The notes beneath the pieces were generated by a model. It was not told the DNA's origin. It saw nothing but the letters and a program-made list of their open reading frames with translations, and did no database searches. A stretch of 22,619 nt of DNA from a virus: positions 1 through 22,619 of the IMG/VR virus record IMGVR_UViG_3300042197_003224. One strand, 5' to 3'. The position numbers and the translations under genes are program-made. Positions 1 through 7,884 of this stretch are shown here, in pieces; the first letter of the stretch is position 1; every line of letters starts with the position of its first letter.

Positions 1-1320
1 GCAACTGGGATTGGTGGTACACCTGGCGAACAAGGCCCCAAAGGTGATAAGGGCGTAACAGGAGCCACAGGTATTGCTTCGGGTCTTCAGTATAAGTGGC
101 AGAGTGCAGATATTAACCAGACCGTTCCTCCCAGCGGGGTTGTGGGGATAAACTACGGCGGTACTGATTTCCAAATCCATAAAAAAGACTTCTATGGGTA
201 CGATCAAAACGGGTATTTACAGACATGGGATGACAGTACATCCACTGTCCGAGGTCACATTATTATTCGGGGCAATAATGATTCTTCGGTCACAGGAACG
301 ATTGTCTTCAGAGTTGATTCCGCAACATCGGATGCTAACACCAACACATTTCAAGGAAACCTGATTGTTGGTGGCACAGGATCAGAAACCTTTAAAAATA
401 ATCAGCCGCTGCATATCAATTTTATTCCCAAGGGCGATAAGGGGAATTTCGATATTCAGTCGCAAAGTTTTCAGACAAATTCAGGTGTAAGCCACGCATC
501 AAACAACACTCTTGGAACTGATCTTGGTCAGGCTCGTAAAGTAGCATTTTTGATGGACAATGGAAGTCTTACATTTGACTTTATTCGCAACTACGATGTG
601 TTCAAACCAAGCGACTTCGTGTTCTCAATTAGTTCGTTCTCATTTGCAGGGAACAGCAGTACACAAAATGTTCTTATCAGTAACCAAAACACTACAATCG
701 CGGAAGGATCTCTAATATCAGCACCTTTGGTTGCAGGCCCTGCATTAACCGCACAGATTTATGTCGATGCTGCGAATGAGGGCGTTGGATTCCCGATTTA
801 TTTTACACAGACAGAGTTGAACCGTACATCTTCGCTTACCGCAGGAGTTCCCAGTGGAGTATCCATCACTTCGGGGGCAGGAGGGAGTGTTCAGATTAGA
901 CTTATTGCAACAGGCAACCAGTCAGTAACTGGTACTGCGAGTGTCACCTACAACTTCTTCAACCACTTCATCTATGGTGTGACAAGTGCGCCAAGTTTGA
1001 CTAGCAACACCATAACAGGCTCATGGGTTACTAGAGTACTTTCCAACAGTTTGGATCAAACATTCACCGTGGATGTTCCTTCTGGTAACTATATCTTCTT
1101 TGCGTATCCACAGCGTTTGGGAGAAGCGGTAGTCCAAATAAACGATCAGAGTCAAGGTGGATTGGATCCCCAAGGTTATGCAGGGATTCCAGGGGTAAGT
1201 TCTCACTCCTATTCAAATATGAATAATTTTACCGAAAAATACTATATCTACAGATCAAACAACTCTGGTCTTGGGAATAACACGAAGGTTGATACAGGAA
1301 GCAGCAACGCGGAATTGTGA
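1..1320 (+). CDS. Collagen-like phage tail fibre or virion protein, 5' partial
   Basis: The reading frame is open from base 1, so the gene starts outside the window; the GTG at 142 is only an internal codon. The first 24 visible residues hold collagen-like Gly-X-Y triplets (GTPGEQGPKGDKGVTGATG). After them comes a long stretch rich in Ser, Thr, Asn and Gly with alternating beta-type hydrophobics and no cysteine, typical of a trimeric fibre shaft and tip. In phages such Gly-X-Y stretches form triple-helical rods in tail fibres. It is the first of four plus-strand virion-like genes and ends 6 bases before the next start. The C-terminal end (TEKYYIYRSNNSGLGNNTKVD) resembles a beta-sandwich tip, but I recognise no named domain. 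A structural fibre role is inferred from composition and neighbours; receptor or partner is unknown. Confidence 0.75.
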   Translation, partial: ATGIGGTPGEQGPKGDKGVTGATGIASGLQYKWQSADINQTVPPSGVVGINYGGTDFQIHKKDFYGYDQNGYLQTWDDSTSTVRGHIIIRGNNDSSVTGTIVFRVDSATSDANTNTFQGNLIVGGTGSETFKNNQPLHINFIPKGDKGNFDIQSQSFQTNSGVSHASNNTLGTDLGQARKVAFLMDNGSLTFDFIRNYDVFKPSDFVFSISSFSFAGNSSTQNVLISNQNTTIAEGSLISAPLVAGPALTAQIYVDAANEGVGFPIYFTQTELNRTSSLTAGVPSGVSITSGAGGSVQIRLIATGNQSVTGTASVTYNFFNHFIYGVTSAPSLTSNTITGSWVTRVLSNSLDQTFTVDVPSGNYIFFAYPQRLGEAVVQINDQSQGGLDPQGYAGIPGVSSHSYSNMNNFTEKYYIYRSNNSGLGNNTKVDTGSSNAEL

Positions 1321-1326
1321 TAAATT

Positions 1327-1722
1327 ATGCCTGTTAGAATTGGTGACATAGTCCAACAAATAAATCGTGAAAACACGATTGGAACATCAGACTATTTCTA
1401 TGTTGTCGATGGATCGGATGTTAACTTTGCGGTGGAAAAGATTCTTGAGAACGGAAGTGAGGATGTAGACTCGTTTTTCAACTACAAGTATGTTGTGAGA
1501 AATTCTAGTAGTAGCCCTATCACCCCACAAGGTCTTGGAAATAATGACATTGTTCGTTACAACGGAAACGATTGGGAGATCTTCAAAAAAGTCTCCAATA
1601 ACAAGACTAATTTTGGAATCATCTATGACAAGAGAACTATGTTGTTCTATCAATATGACGAAACAAATGGATGGAAACCACTTCTCCGCAGTGGGAAAAT
1701 CGATGGTGGAACCTTCCCATAA
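1327..1722 (+). CDS. Hypothetical protein, 131 aa, in the tail fibre block
   Basis: I do not recognise this protein. It starts with MPVRIGDIVQQINRENTIGTSD and is acidic to neutral, with no signal peptide, membrane segment or cysteine. The central part (QGLGNNDIVRYNGNDWEIFKK) resembles the short G-x-x-DI-x-Y-NG-x-x-W motif often found where phage fibre proteins describe a sampled value, as in YNGTSW-type repeats. The ATG lies 6 bases after the upstream stop without a clear Shine-Dalgarno sequence, so translation may be coupled; a weak late-like GATAAATT stands directly before it. Position between two collagen-like fibre genes suggests a virion accessory part, such as a fibre connector or chaperone. 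This is inference from context only. The minus-strand frame over the same bases lacks a sensible start context and is a shadow. Confidence 0.7.
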   Translation: MPVRIGDIVQQINRENTIGTSDYFYVVDGSDVNFAVEKILENGSEDVDSFFNYKYVVRNSSSSPITPQGLGNNDIVRYNGNDWEIFKKVSNNKTNFGIIYDKRTMLFYQYDETNGWKPLLRSGKIDGGTFP

Positions 1723-1725
1723 ATA
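1718..1725 (+). promoter_or_regulatory. Late-promoter-like motif CATAAATA
   Basis: Seven of eight bases match the T4 late promoter TATAAATA. The TAA of the upstream stop codon (1720-1722) is part of the motif. It stands 25 bases before the ATG of the 1751 gene, leaving room for the AAAGGA ribosome site. Confidence 0.5.
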
Positions 1726-1750
1726 ACAGAAAGCAAAGGAACAAACCAAC

Positions 1751-2917
1751 ATGTCTTTTAGCCCACCCCCCACTCCTTCTGACGGTCAGGAATATAGTTA
1801 CGGTAACCTAAAATGGCAATTCTCTGCCAGCACAGGCACATGGAACATTGTTGATGGAAGTGTTGTTGGTGGGCAAGGCCCCGAGGGCCCCGCTGGCCCC
1901 GCTGGCCCCGCTGGCCCCACTGGTGCTACTGGCAGTGGCAGCAGTCCTCTCGCAGGAGCCACAAGTGGTGTCACGGGAATTGCCTCATTCAATCCAAATA
2001 GGTTCCAAGTCTCTGTCACGGGAAATGTCGATCTACTTGCCGCCTATCAGGTCACAGGGGATACGGTACAAGCGGGTTCCGCGATCAACATCGGTGCAGG
2101 AAAGACCATTAATAACATTGGTGTCACGGCATTCAATGGATTGACAGGAAGTGTCTCTCTCACAGGTGATGGCGGTGCTGTTCAGGGTAGGGGAAACGCA
2201 TTCATTACGGCGAGACTTGCTTCAGCCTCTGTCACGGGTGTCGCATCGTTCAACGATGTTCAGTTCACACTAGGCACTACGGGGCATGTCAATATCAAAT
2301 TCTCAGGAATTCATGGTCTCACGGGAGTAAGACACGGTATTCCATTCTTCTCTCCTGAATATGAATCAACACAAAGGATGGGGCTCACTTCTTCAAACAC
2401 ATTCCTGTACAATGGTAATTCGCTGACTTTCGGATCCAATAATAGTACATTCACCGTGACTGGCCCAAGCATAGTTTTTGGAGCAGCCACGGAAATCGCG
2501 GGTGGTATTTTCAAGAATCCTGCCGAAGCGGCACCCATTTTCACCTTAGGTCAAGGAGTAAACACGCTTGTAGTTAATGGTACATCTGGAAGCATTCAGA
2601 GATTCTCCGTCAATCCAAGTGAGCACATGACTATTTCAACAGGTTCTTCTTGGAGCAACTTTGCAACAGGGACAGAAACAATTGCAGTCATTGTTCAAAA
2701 CAAAAACAATATAACGGGTCAGTTCGATAGCAGTATTCTCACAAATGACAGCACACCAATTTTGTTCGGTAATAGCACATCAGGATCGAAGGGCGTTACA
2801 GGTGGAATTACGATCTTCACGATCATGCGCATCAACAAAGGATCGGGTTCAGGTGGTCTCACCATGGGCTTCGTCATTTCAACGGGCATGACAGGCGGTA
2901 ACTTCAATATCAACTGA
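1751..2917 (+). CDS. Collagen-like tail fibre protein
   Basis: A 388-residue fibre protein. Residues 1-35 form a small N-terminal region (PPPTPSDGQEYSYGNLKWQF) of the type seen in T4-like aquatic phage fibre proteins, ending in W-N-I-V-D-G-S. Residues about 42-62 are Gly-X-Y collagen repeats (GPAGPAGPAGPTGATG). The rest is beta-rich and contains two copies of a repeat: VTGIASFN followed by F-Q-V-S-V-T-G-N-V-D (about residues 74-97), and VTGVASFN followed by F-T-L-G-T-T-G-H-V-N (about 160-180). This ASFN repeat is, from memory, common in T4-like cyanophage fibre proteins. AAAGGA about 12 bases upstream is the ribosome site, and a late-promoter-like CATAAATA lies just before it. There is no cysteine. 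A structural role is likely; which fibre it builds is not shown. Confidence 0.8.
   Translation: MSFSPPPTPSDGQEYSYGNLKWQFSASTGTWNIVDGSVVGGQGPEGPAGPAGPAGPTGATGSGSSPLAGATSGVTGIASFNPNRFQVSVTGNVDLLAAYQVTGDTVQAGSAINIGAGKTINNIGVTAFNGLTGSVSLTGDGGAVQGRGNAFITARLASASVTGVASFNDVQFTLGTTGHVNIKFSGIHGLTGVRHGIPFFSPEYESTQRMGLTSSNTFLYNGNSLTFGSNNSTFTVTGPSIVFGAATEIAGGIFKNPAEAAPIFTLGQGVNTLVVNGTSGSIQRFSVNPSEHMTISTGSSWSNFATGTETIAVIVQNKNNITGQFDSSILTNDSTPILFGNSTSGSKGVTGGITIFTIMRINKGSGSGGLTMGFVISTGMTGGNFNIN
1886..1921 (+). repeat. 9-bp tandem repeat coding Gly-Pro-Ala
   Basis: Four in-frame copies of GGCCCCGCT, the last with one changed base (GGCCCCACT), encode GPA-GPA-GPA-GPT in the collagen rod. Identical codons, not only identical residues, point to recent slippage or expansion. 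Confidence 0.9.
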
Positions 2918-2927
2918 AAGATAAATC

Positions 2928-4493
2928 ATGGGCTTTGCGTGGCATAAATTAATTCCCAACCAAAAAAAACAGTGTTTTTCGGCGCAAGTTTGCGTTTTTG
3001 ATGTATCACAACCAGCAGTCACTGGCGACATTTGCATTGATCCATGCGCTTGGCAAACAGGGCCGAGTACTTGCTCGCTAGCATGCCCCCCTGTTATAGT
3101 TGAAGGCCTGAATTGCGTTAACTTCGTATTTTTAGAGGAATTGTCTAGTGATTATCAGTCTTCCTCATCAGGAGGAGGCCCGAGAGAACTTCGTCTGTCG
3201 GGTATCATGCCCTGCACAGTAAACAACACCAATTCACAGTTTCCACATAATCTTGCTGATCCAGGAACATGGGGAGGTTCATTTGGTTACTACTACAGAA
3301 CTCCAGTAAGCCCGTCAAGTACTCCTACTGATTATTCGTTTGCGGCAATTTGCGCGAAATACACAACTTACACTGTTCATGATAGAATGATTATCATTAG
3401 CGGAAGAAACAGATATCGTTATGCGGGATGGGGAGTTGACCCCCAATATAATAATACAATTCCACCTTTATGGCACAATACCATTAGCGGTGCTACGGGG
3501 CTGAGTCAGGCAGAAGGATTCTTAGGAAGAGAATGGCCTCTGCCCGATAGCATACTAGATCTGCCTCTGTGGGGTGCTGATACATCTCGCAATCCTGGGG
3601 CTGAAACAGTCACTGACTGTAGCGGAGCGACAATTATACCTCCTTGTATCGAACCTTCATGTTTTGATGTAAGACCGAATCAGGGTATGGGGCACTATAA
3701 CACTTCAGGACAATCGCCTGCGAACGGGCAGGGACTTTATTCATTCCAATGCTTCAATCCACAATCTTCAGTTGAAGATCTGCAAGGTCTCGCGCTGCCA
3801 ATACCAACATGCTCTTTATTTTCGTTAGTTCGTTCTATTTGGGACTATGCATGGAGAAATTCCATTTACGCAGATGAAGCAGATTTCCGAACAAACTATA
3901 CTGATGTAACAAATGCATTTAACAATTTAATCCAATCAAATCCTAGCAGCAGTTCTGTAAATGGCAAATCAAATGTTCGTCATTATCTTGAGCAGTTCGC
4001 TGATTCCCTAGAAACTAATTTAGCACTTATATTTAAAATTCCTAATGTCTTCCTTTGGGATAAGGAAGCATACACCAACGCGGCTGGTTCTGATAAATGG
4101 AAACACCTGTATGTGATTGGAAATGGTAACATTCTCCAAGATACGGGGTGCATTGCTACGGCCTATCATCTTGGTGAATCAGGTCATGTCGGCAGATTGT
4201 TTATTCTTGATGATGTTACTCACAGCACGAGTGATCCACAATATAATGCAAGAGTAGTACACTTTTGGGGATGTAATAGTACAATTGCAATAAACAACAA
4301 TCAGGATTCCCGAGCAAAGGTGTCAATGACTCTTGCCGACTGTGTTCCCACTGATACGAAGGGGGATACTACGATTAATTATTGCCAAACATGCGCGAAT
4401 GCGGATAGTAGTGTTAGTGACTGTACATATAAAGGGCCACATAATAACTGCCCAGATGATCCCGAGGACGAAGGGCCGCCCTTTAATAATTGA
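2928..4493 (+). CDS. Cysteine-containing putative virion or adhesin protein, 521 aa
   Basis: Not recognised as a named family. The N-terminal 65 residues hold seven cysteines (C16, C22, C36, C40, C49, C53, C63) ending in LNCVNFVF. More cysteines occur in the middle (VTDCSGATIIPPCIEPSC) and in the last 60 residues (DCVP, YCQTC, DCTY, NCP), while the body around residues 70-230 and 280-460 is nearly free of them. The body is rich in aromatic, Ser and Asn residues, with stretches such as GRNRYRYAGWGVDPQ and HVGRLFILDDVTH. No signal peptide or membrane helix is visible. It follows the fibre gene after 10 bases, behind a weak late-like GATAAATC, and ends the virion block. A bound-metal or disulfide-stabilised surface protein is plausible. 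Its N-terminal Cys pattern resembles the C-terminal part of the 8470 gene product, suggesting a shared module. Confidence 0.75.
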   Translation: MGFAWHKLIPNQKKQCFSAQVCVFDVSQPAVTGDICIDPCAWQTGPSTCSLACPPVIVEGLNCVNFVFLEELSSDYQSSSSGGGPRELRLSGIMPCTVNNTNSQFPHNLADPGTWGGSFGYYYRTPVSPSSTPTDYSFAAICAKYTTYTVHDRMIIISGRNRYRYAGWGVDPQYNNTIPPLWHNTISGATGLSQAEGFLGREWPLPDSILDLPLWGADTSRNPGAETVTDCSGATIIPPCIEPSCFDVRPNQGMGHYNTSGQSPANGQGLYSFQCFNPQSSVEDLQGLALPIPTCSLFSLVRSIWDYAWRNSIYADEADFRTNYTDVTNAFNNLIQSNPSSSSVNGKSNVRHYLEQFADSLETNLALIFKIPNVFLWDKEAYTNAAGSDKWKHLYVIGNGNILQDTGCIATAYHLGESGHVGRLFILDDVTHSTSDPQYNARVVHFWGCNSTIAINNNQDSRAKVSMTLADCVPTDTKGDTTINYCQTCANADSSVSDCTYKGPHNNCPDDPEDEGPPFNN

Positions 4494-4496
4494 CAC

Positions 4497-4525
4497 TTGA
4501 CACCGCCTGATATTGGTGGTACAGT
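4497..4525 (+). promoter_or_regulatory. Early (sigma70-type) promoter before the reductase gene
   Basis: TTGACA at 4497-4502, a 17-base spacer, then TACAGT at 4520-4525. The start of transcription would be near 4532. The first 11 bases (TTGACACCGCC) are identical to the promoter at 20197. Confidence 0.75.
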
Positions 4526-4552
4526 ACTTACAACAAATTTATTTTGCTGACA

Positions 4553-4584
4553 GGAACCTCCGCCTCGACAAACGCGGAGGTTCC
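4553..4584 (+). other. Strong hairpin in the reductase leader
   Basis: GGAACCTCCGC (4553-4563) pairs perfectly with GCGGAGGTTCC (4574-4584) around a 10-base loop. It lies downstream of the early promoter and directly before the late-like motif. No run of T follows, so a simple intrinsic terminator is not well supported; an attenuator, mRNA-stabilising stem or processing site are alternatives. Confidence 0.8.
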
Positions 4585-4592
4585 TCTAAATA
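4585..4592 (+). promoter_or_regulatory. Late-promoter-like motif TCTAAATA
   Basis: It differs from T4 TATAAATA at one position and stands 29 bases before the reductase ATG, with the CAGGAG ribosome site between. It follows immediately after the hairpin, giving the gene both an early and a late-type control element. Confidence 0.5.
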
Positions 4593-4621
4593 CTCTCGCA
4601 TCTTAACCTCAGGAGTACATA

Positions 4622-6586
4622 ATGAGTAACGACCAACATAGCCTTCCGACAGCGTATCAGCAGTTCATTCACCTTAGCAGATACAGTCGGTGGCTTTCAG
4701 AAATGGGTCGGCGTGAGACTTGGACGGAAACGGTTGATCGTTACTTCAACTTCTTTGACAAGCATCTAAAAGACAATCAGAACTTCAAGTTGCCCAAAGA
4801 AATCCGCGGGGAACTTCGCACAGCAGTTCTCAACCTTGAGGTGCTTCCATCCATGCGCTGTCTCATGACGGCAGGAGAGGCACTTGAGCGTGACAACATC
4901 GCGGGATACAACTGCTCGTATGCACATGTCAATCGTGTCCGTGCATTCGATGAGATTCTGTATGTTTTGATGTGTGGCACAGGCGTGGGCTTCTCGGTTG
5001 AGCGTGAATTTATTGAAAAGTTGCCAACTATTGCAGAAGAGTTTTCTGATACGGATACGACCATCATTGTTGCTGACTCCAAGCAGGGTTGGGCAAAAGC
5101 ATACCGCGAACTGATCTCGCTCCTCATCGTGGGACAGGTGCCCAAGTGGGATCTATCGAAGGTTCGTCCTGCGGGGGCAAGACTGAAAGTTTTCGGTGGA
5201 AGGGCAAGCGGCTCTCGCCCCCTAAACGATCTGTTCGTGTTCACAGTAGAGACATTCAAGAAGGCGGCGGGTCGCAAGTTGACATCCATCGAATGCCATG
5301 ACATTGTCTGCAAGATCGCCGAGATCGTTGTGGTTGGTGGTGTTCGTCGCTCGGCACTTATTAGTCTTTCCAACCTCACAGACGAGCGTATGCGCGATGC
5401 TAAGAGCGGTGCTTGGTGGGAAGCAAATCCACAACGGGCACTTGCAAACAATAGCGTTGCATACAAGGAGAAACCTGAAATTGGCACCTTCATGGAGGAG
5501 TGGATCTCTCTCTACAAGTCTAAGAGTGGTGAGCGTGGTATCTTCAACCGTGCCGCAGCGCAGAAGACTGTTGCCAAGTTGGGCGACCGCCGCGATTCAA
5601 CTCATGCATTTGGGACTAATCCATGCAGCGAGATTATCCTGCGCGACCGCGAGTTCTGCAACTTGACCGAAGTGGTTGTTCGTGAGAACGATACGGAGGA
5701 AAGCCTGAAGCGCAAGGTTCGCCTTGCCACCATTCTCGGCACGATGCAAGCCTCGCTGACTAACTTCCAATACATCTCTTCGGAGTGGGCAAAGAACTGC
5801 CGCGAGGAAGCCCTACTTGGCGTGTCGCTGACAGGCATCCTTGATTGCAAGTTGACTAATGGACAATCGGGAAGTGGGATCGATGATGAACTCGGTCTGT
5901 CTATGTTACTTTTTGATCTTCGTCAGTTGGCTGTCACCACAAACTCGGAGTGGGCTAATCTGATCGGAATCAATCCCTCCGCAGCGATCACTTGCGTCAA
6001 GCCCTCGGGAACCGTGTCTCAGTTGACGGACGCAGCCTCGGGCATCCATGCCCGTCACGCGCCCTATTACATCCGTACCGTCCGCGCAGACAACAAGGAT
6101 CCGCTGTGTCAGATGATGAAGGAAATGGGCTTCCCAAATGAAGCCGATGTCATGAAGCCCGAACACACCACGGTCTTCTCATTCCCAATGAAGTCTCCTG
6201 AGGGTTCAGTGTTCCGCAAGAACATGACTGCAATTGAACACCTGAACCTATGGCTCGTCTATCAGCGTAGTTGGTGTGAACACAAGCCGTCGATCACCGT
6301 CACAGTCAAAGAAAACGAGTGGATGGATGTTGGGGCATGGGTTTACAACCACTTCGATGAGGTGTCGGGAATCTCGTTCCTGCCCTTTGCCGATCACTCA
6401 TATCGTCAGGCCCCATATCAAGACTGCACAAAGGAAGAATACGAAGCCCTCCTTGCCAAGATGCCAAAGGATGTAAATTGGAGTCTCCTTTCGAATTATG
6501 AAAAGGAAGACAATACAGTCGGAAACCAAACATTTGCTTGCTCGGGCGATAAGTGTGAGGTGGTTGACTTGACTCGGACGGGCTAA
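4622..6586 (+). CDS. nrdJ: Adenosylcobalamin-dependent ribonucleoside-triphosphate reductase (class II)
   Basis: This enzyme reduces ribonucleoside triphosphates to dNTPs in the cytoplasm using vitamin B12 as radical source, feeding phage replication. The key residues of the monomeric RTPR family are present: C98 (GYNCSY) and C346 (FCNLTE) as the redox pair, C335 and E337 in NPCSEI as radical cysteine and acid, and the C-terminal shuttle pair C640/C645 (CSGDKC). From memory these match C119, C408, E410, C419, C731 and C736 of the Lactobacillus leichmannii enzyme, with the same spacing between C335-C346 and C640-C645. GVRRSALISLSN is a further family motif. At 654 residues it is about 85 shorter than that enzyme, with about 50 residues missing between the first two cysteines, so effector control may differ. 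CAGGAG upstream sets the start. Confidence 0.93.
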   Translation: MSNDQHSLPTAYQQFIHLSRYSRWLSEMGRRETWTETVDRYFNFFDKHLKDNQNFKLPKEIRGELRTAVLNLEVLPSMRCLMTAGEALERDNIAGYNCSYAHVNRVRAFDEILYVLMCGTGVGFSVEREFIEKLPTIAEEFSDTDTTIIVADSKQGWAKAYRELISLLIVGQVPKWDLSKVRPAGARLKVFGGRASGSRPLNDLFVFTVETFKKAAGRKLTSIECHDIVCKIAEIVVVGGVRRSALISLSNLTDERMRDAKSGAWWEANPQRALANNSVAYKEKPEIGTFMEEWISLYKSKSGERGIFNRAAAQKTVAKLGDRRDSTHAFGTNPCSEIILRDREFCNLTEVVVRENDTEESLKRKVRLATILGTMQASLTNFQYISSEWAKNCREEALLGVSLTGILDCKLTNGQSGSGIDDELGLSMLLFDLRQLAVTTNSEWANLIGINPSAAITCVKPSGTVSQLTDAASGIHARHAPYYIRTVRADNKDPLCQMMKEMGFPNEADVMKPEHTTVFSFPMKSPEGSVFRKNMTAIEHLNLWLVYQRSWCEHKPSITVTVKENEWMDVGAWVYNHFDEVSGISFLPFADHSYRQAPYQDCTKEEYEALLAKMPKDVNWSLLSNYEKEDNTVGNQTFACSGDKCEVVDLTRTG

Positions 6587-6589
6587 ATA
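6582..6589 (+). promoter_or_regulatory. Late-promoter-like motif GCTAAATA
   Basis: The reductase stop codon TAA (6584-6586) is part of the motif. It lies 13 bases before the ATG of the membrane-protein gene. Confidence 0.45.
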
Positions 6590-6602
6590 CGGTTGGTTCG
6601 TT

Positions 6603-6974
6603 ATGGAAGTCCTTCTCACATCTCTTTGGGTCGCTTTGGCTCTCTACTTGGTCTACGAGACGAGTGTGGTGTACTCATACCTGAGCAGACTTCCTTTTTT
6701 GAACTTCATTACGCACATCAAGGAGTACGAGCGCGAACGGAAAGACAATTGGTCGCTCTCGTACTCTTTGTTCATGCAACTCAATCACGGAGGGTTTCTG
6801 TTGGATCTCCTCCTGTGCAGATACTGCCTCGGGTTTTGGTTGGCTTTGGCATCATCATGGTTTTGTGGACTTCAATATGGTGCGCCTATCTACTTTGTGT
6901 CTCAATTGGGATACTCGGGATTCCGCGCAATAGAGAAGGTTCTTTACAAGGTGGGAGAAGACTCCGATGAGTGA
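6603..6974 (+). CDS. Small membrane protein, DUF1360-like
   Basis: A 123-residue protein with an N-terminal hydrophobic helix (about residues 2-24, VLLTSLWVALALYLVYETSV) and two further hydrophobic stretches at about 66-86 and 87-105. Between them is the signature LLCRYCLGFWLAL, which resembles the C-x2-C-x-G-x-W pattern I associate with DUF1360 inner-membrane proteins; that name is from memory and uncertain. A charged loop (KEYERERKDNW) separates the first two segments. No Shine-Dalgarno sequence is evident 16 bases after the reductase stop. It overlaps the next gene by 8 bases. The other plus-frame reading of the same bases begins at a TTG and has no coherent hydrophobic pattern, so I reject it. 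A host-membrane role during infection is inferred. Confidence 0.7.
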   Translation: MEVLLTSLWVALALYLVYETSVVYSYLSRLPFLNFITHIKEYERERKDNWSLSYSLFMQLNHGGFLLDLLLCRYCLGFWLALASSWFCGLQYGAPIYFVSQLGYSGFRAIEKVLYKVGEDSDE

Positions 6975-7260
6975 AATGACATTCGATAGTATGCAAGCAT
7001 TGTTCAGTCACATTCATTCCCGTGGTGGGGCTAATCCTGTTTCTCATGGCATGTTGGGCAATTTCTATGCATTGATGGCGGTGTACACAAATCCCAATAC
7101 ATGTTCATGCAAAAAGGGCAGGGCTGCTCTCAACAACATCATGTCAACATGCAAATCGTTATCGGGAATGACGGGAGAAGCCCTTTCGAACTCTAAAGCA
7201 ATTTTTGATAACAAGACGGTGATCGTCAAAGAAAATGGAACAGAATTTGCTAGGTTCTAA
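6967..7260 (+). CDS. Conserved small phage protein, 97 aa, unknown function
   Basis: Cytoplasmic, with helices predicted by eye in residues 8-40. The centre reads NTCSCKKGRAALNNIMSTCKSL: three cysteines near a basic segment, which could bind metal. The C-terminal part (SKAIFDNKTVIVKENGTEF) looks like a short beta hairpin. Small proteins with a C-x-C-x-K-G core followed by a helix occur in T4-like cyanophages as unnamed proteins; this is a weak recollection, not a search. It overlaps the membrane-protein gene by 8 bases and ends 2 bases before the metallopeptidase-like gene, so the three are probably translated together. No function is assigned. Confidence 0.7.
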   Translation: MSEMTFDSMQALFSHIHSRGGANPVSHGMLGNFYALMAVYTNPNTCSCKKGRAALNNIMSTCKSLSGMTGEALSNSKAIFDNKTVIVKENGTEFARF

Positions 7261-7262
7261 AC

Positions 7263-7865
7263 ATGTCAACCGCCGAGAGAAATTTTGTCAAAGCAGTAAG
7301 GAGTGACCTGAATGACTATGGGATGAAACTTGTATTCGGTCGCGGTAAGTTTGTGCGGGGGGATGGCGCGAAGTGCTTTGGTTTCTTTGACGAGAAGGAA
7401 ATCCGCGTGGCGAAAGGAAATCCATGTTGGATAGGAGTCCTTGCACACGAATACTCCCATTTCATTCAATGGCTTTCAGGAAGCAGACTGTATTCACTTT
7501 GCTTTGGCCCAATGGGCGACTACGCGACTATTCATGAGGATTGGCTTCGTGGCAAGAAGTACGAGGCTCGGCGCGTCCGTAAGGCATTTGATGCTGTTCG
7601 CGCAATGGAGCGCGAGTGTGAGATGATCGCGGTCGAAGTCATGAAAGAGTATCAACTGAATATAGACATCGAACGCTACAAGCAGGAAGCAAACTGCTAT
7701 GTCTACATTCATCATCTTATGCAGATCCATCGAAAAGAATTGGACAAGTTCAAGAAGGATCCCATGGTTCCCTATTACATCCGCAAGATGCCCGCATCGT
7801 TCAGGCAACAGAGCCATTCAACTCTTCCCAAAAAGGTCGAAAAGATCTTTGCACGGTGCATTTGA
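7263..7865 (+). CDS. Putative zinc metallopeptidase-like protein (HEYSH)
   Basis: A 200-residue protein with a zincin-type HExxH motif at residues 62-66 in the context GVLAHEYSHFIQW, preceded by a predicted beta strand with KEIRVAKG, the usual order in gluzincins. A possible third ligand is E120 within ECEMIA, about 54 residues downstream on a helix rich in charged residues. There is no signal peptide or membrane segment, so it would act in the infected cell or in the virion. Another conserved-looking stretch is PYYIRKMPASFR near the C-terminus. Such minimal zincin-like proteins occur in large aquatic phages without known targets. It starts 2 bases after the upstream stop. A catalytically inactive metal-binding protein cannot be excluded, and the substrate is unknown. 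Confidence 0.72.
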   Translation: MSTAERNFVKAVRSDLNDYGMKLVFGRGKFVRGDGAKCFGFFDEKEIRVAKGNPCWIGVLAHEYSHFIQWLSGSRLYSLCFGPMGDYATIHEDWLRGKKYEARRVRKAFDAVRAMERECEMIAVEVMKEYQLNIDIERYKQEANCYVYIHHLMQIHRKELDKFKKDPMVPYYIRKMPASFRQQSHSTLPKKVEKIFARCI

Positions 7866-7871
7866 CCAAAG

Positions 7872-7879
7872 TCTAAATA
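7872..7879 (+). promoter_or_regulatory. Late-promoter-like motif TCTAAATA
   Basis: It lies in the 81-base gap before the 7947 gene. A transcript starting about 6 bases downstream would begin near 7885, exactly at the 5' arm of the hairpin listed next. Confidence 0.55.
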
Positions 7880-7884
7880 CCTCT

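Noticed and set aside
4553-4584. Intrinsic terminator of the virion block
   Set aside because: The stem is strong, but TCTAAATACTC follows it instead of a T run, and it lies downstream of the promoter for the next gene. It is kept as a hairpin only.
4526-4621. Cobalamin riboswitch before the B12-dependent reductase
   Set aside because: The leader is far too short and has only one hairpin. No B12-box-like core was seen.
4777-5493. Long minus-strand open frame of 238 codons
   Set aside because: It lies entirely within the reductase gene, whose motifs are complete. Its product is rich in Arg and Ser and has no recognisable motif, as expected for an antisense shadow.
6593-6970. Plus-strand TTG-started frame of 125 codons
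   Set aside because: It overlaps the DUF1360-like membrane protein in another frame. Only the 6603 frame has an ATG, coherent membrane segments and an 8-base overlap with the next gene.
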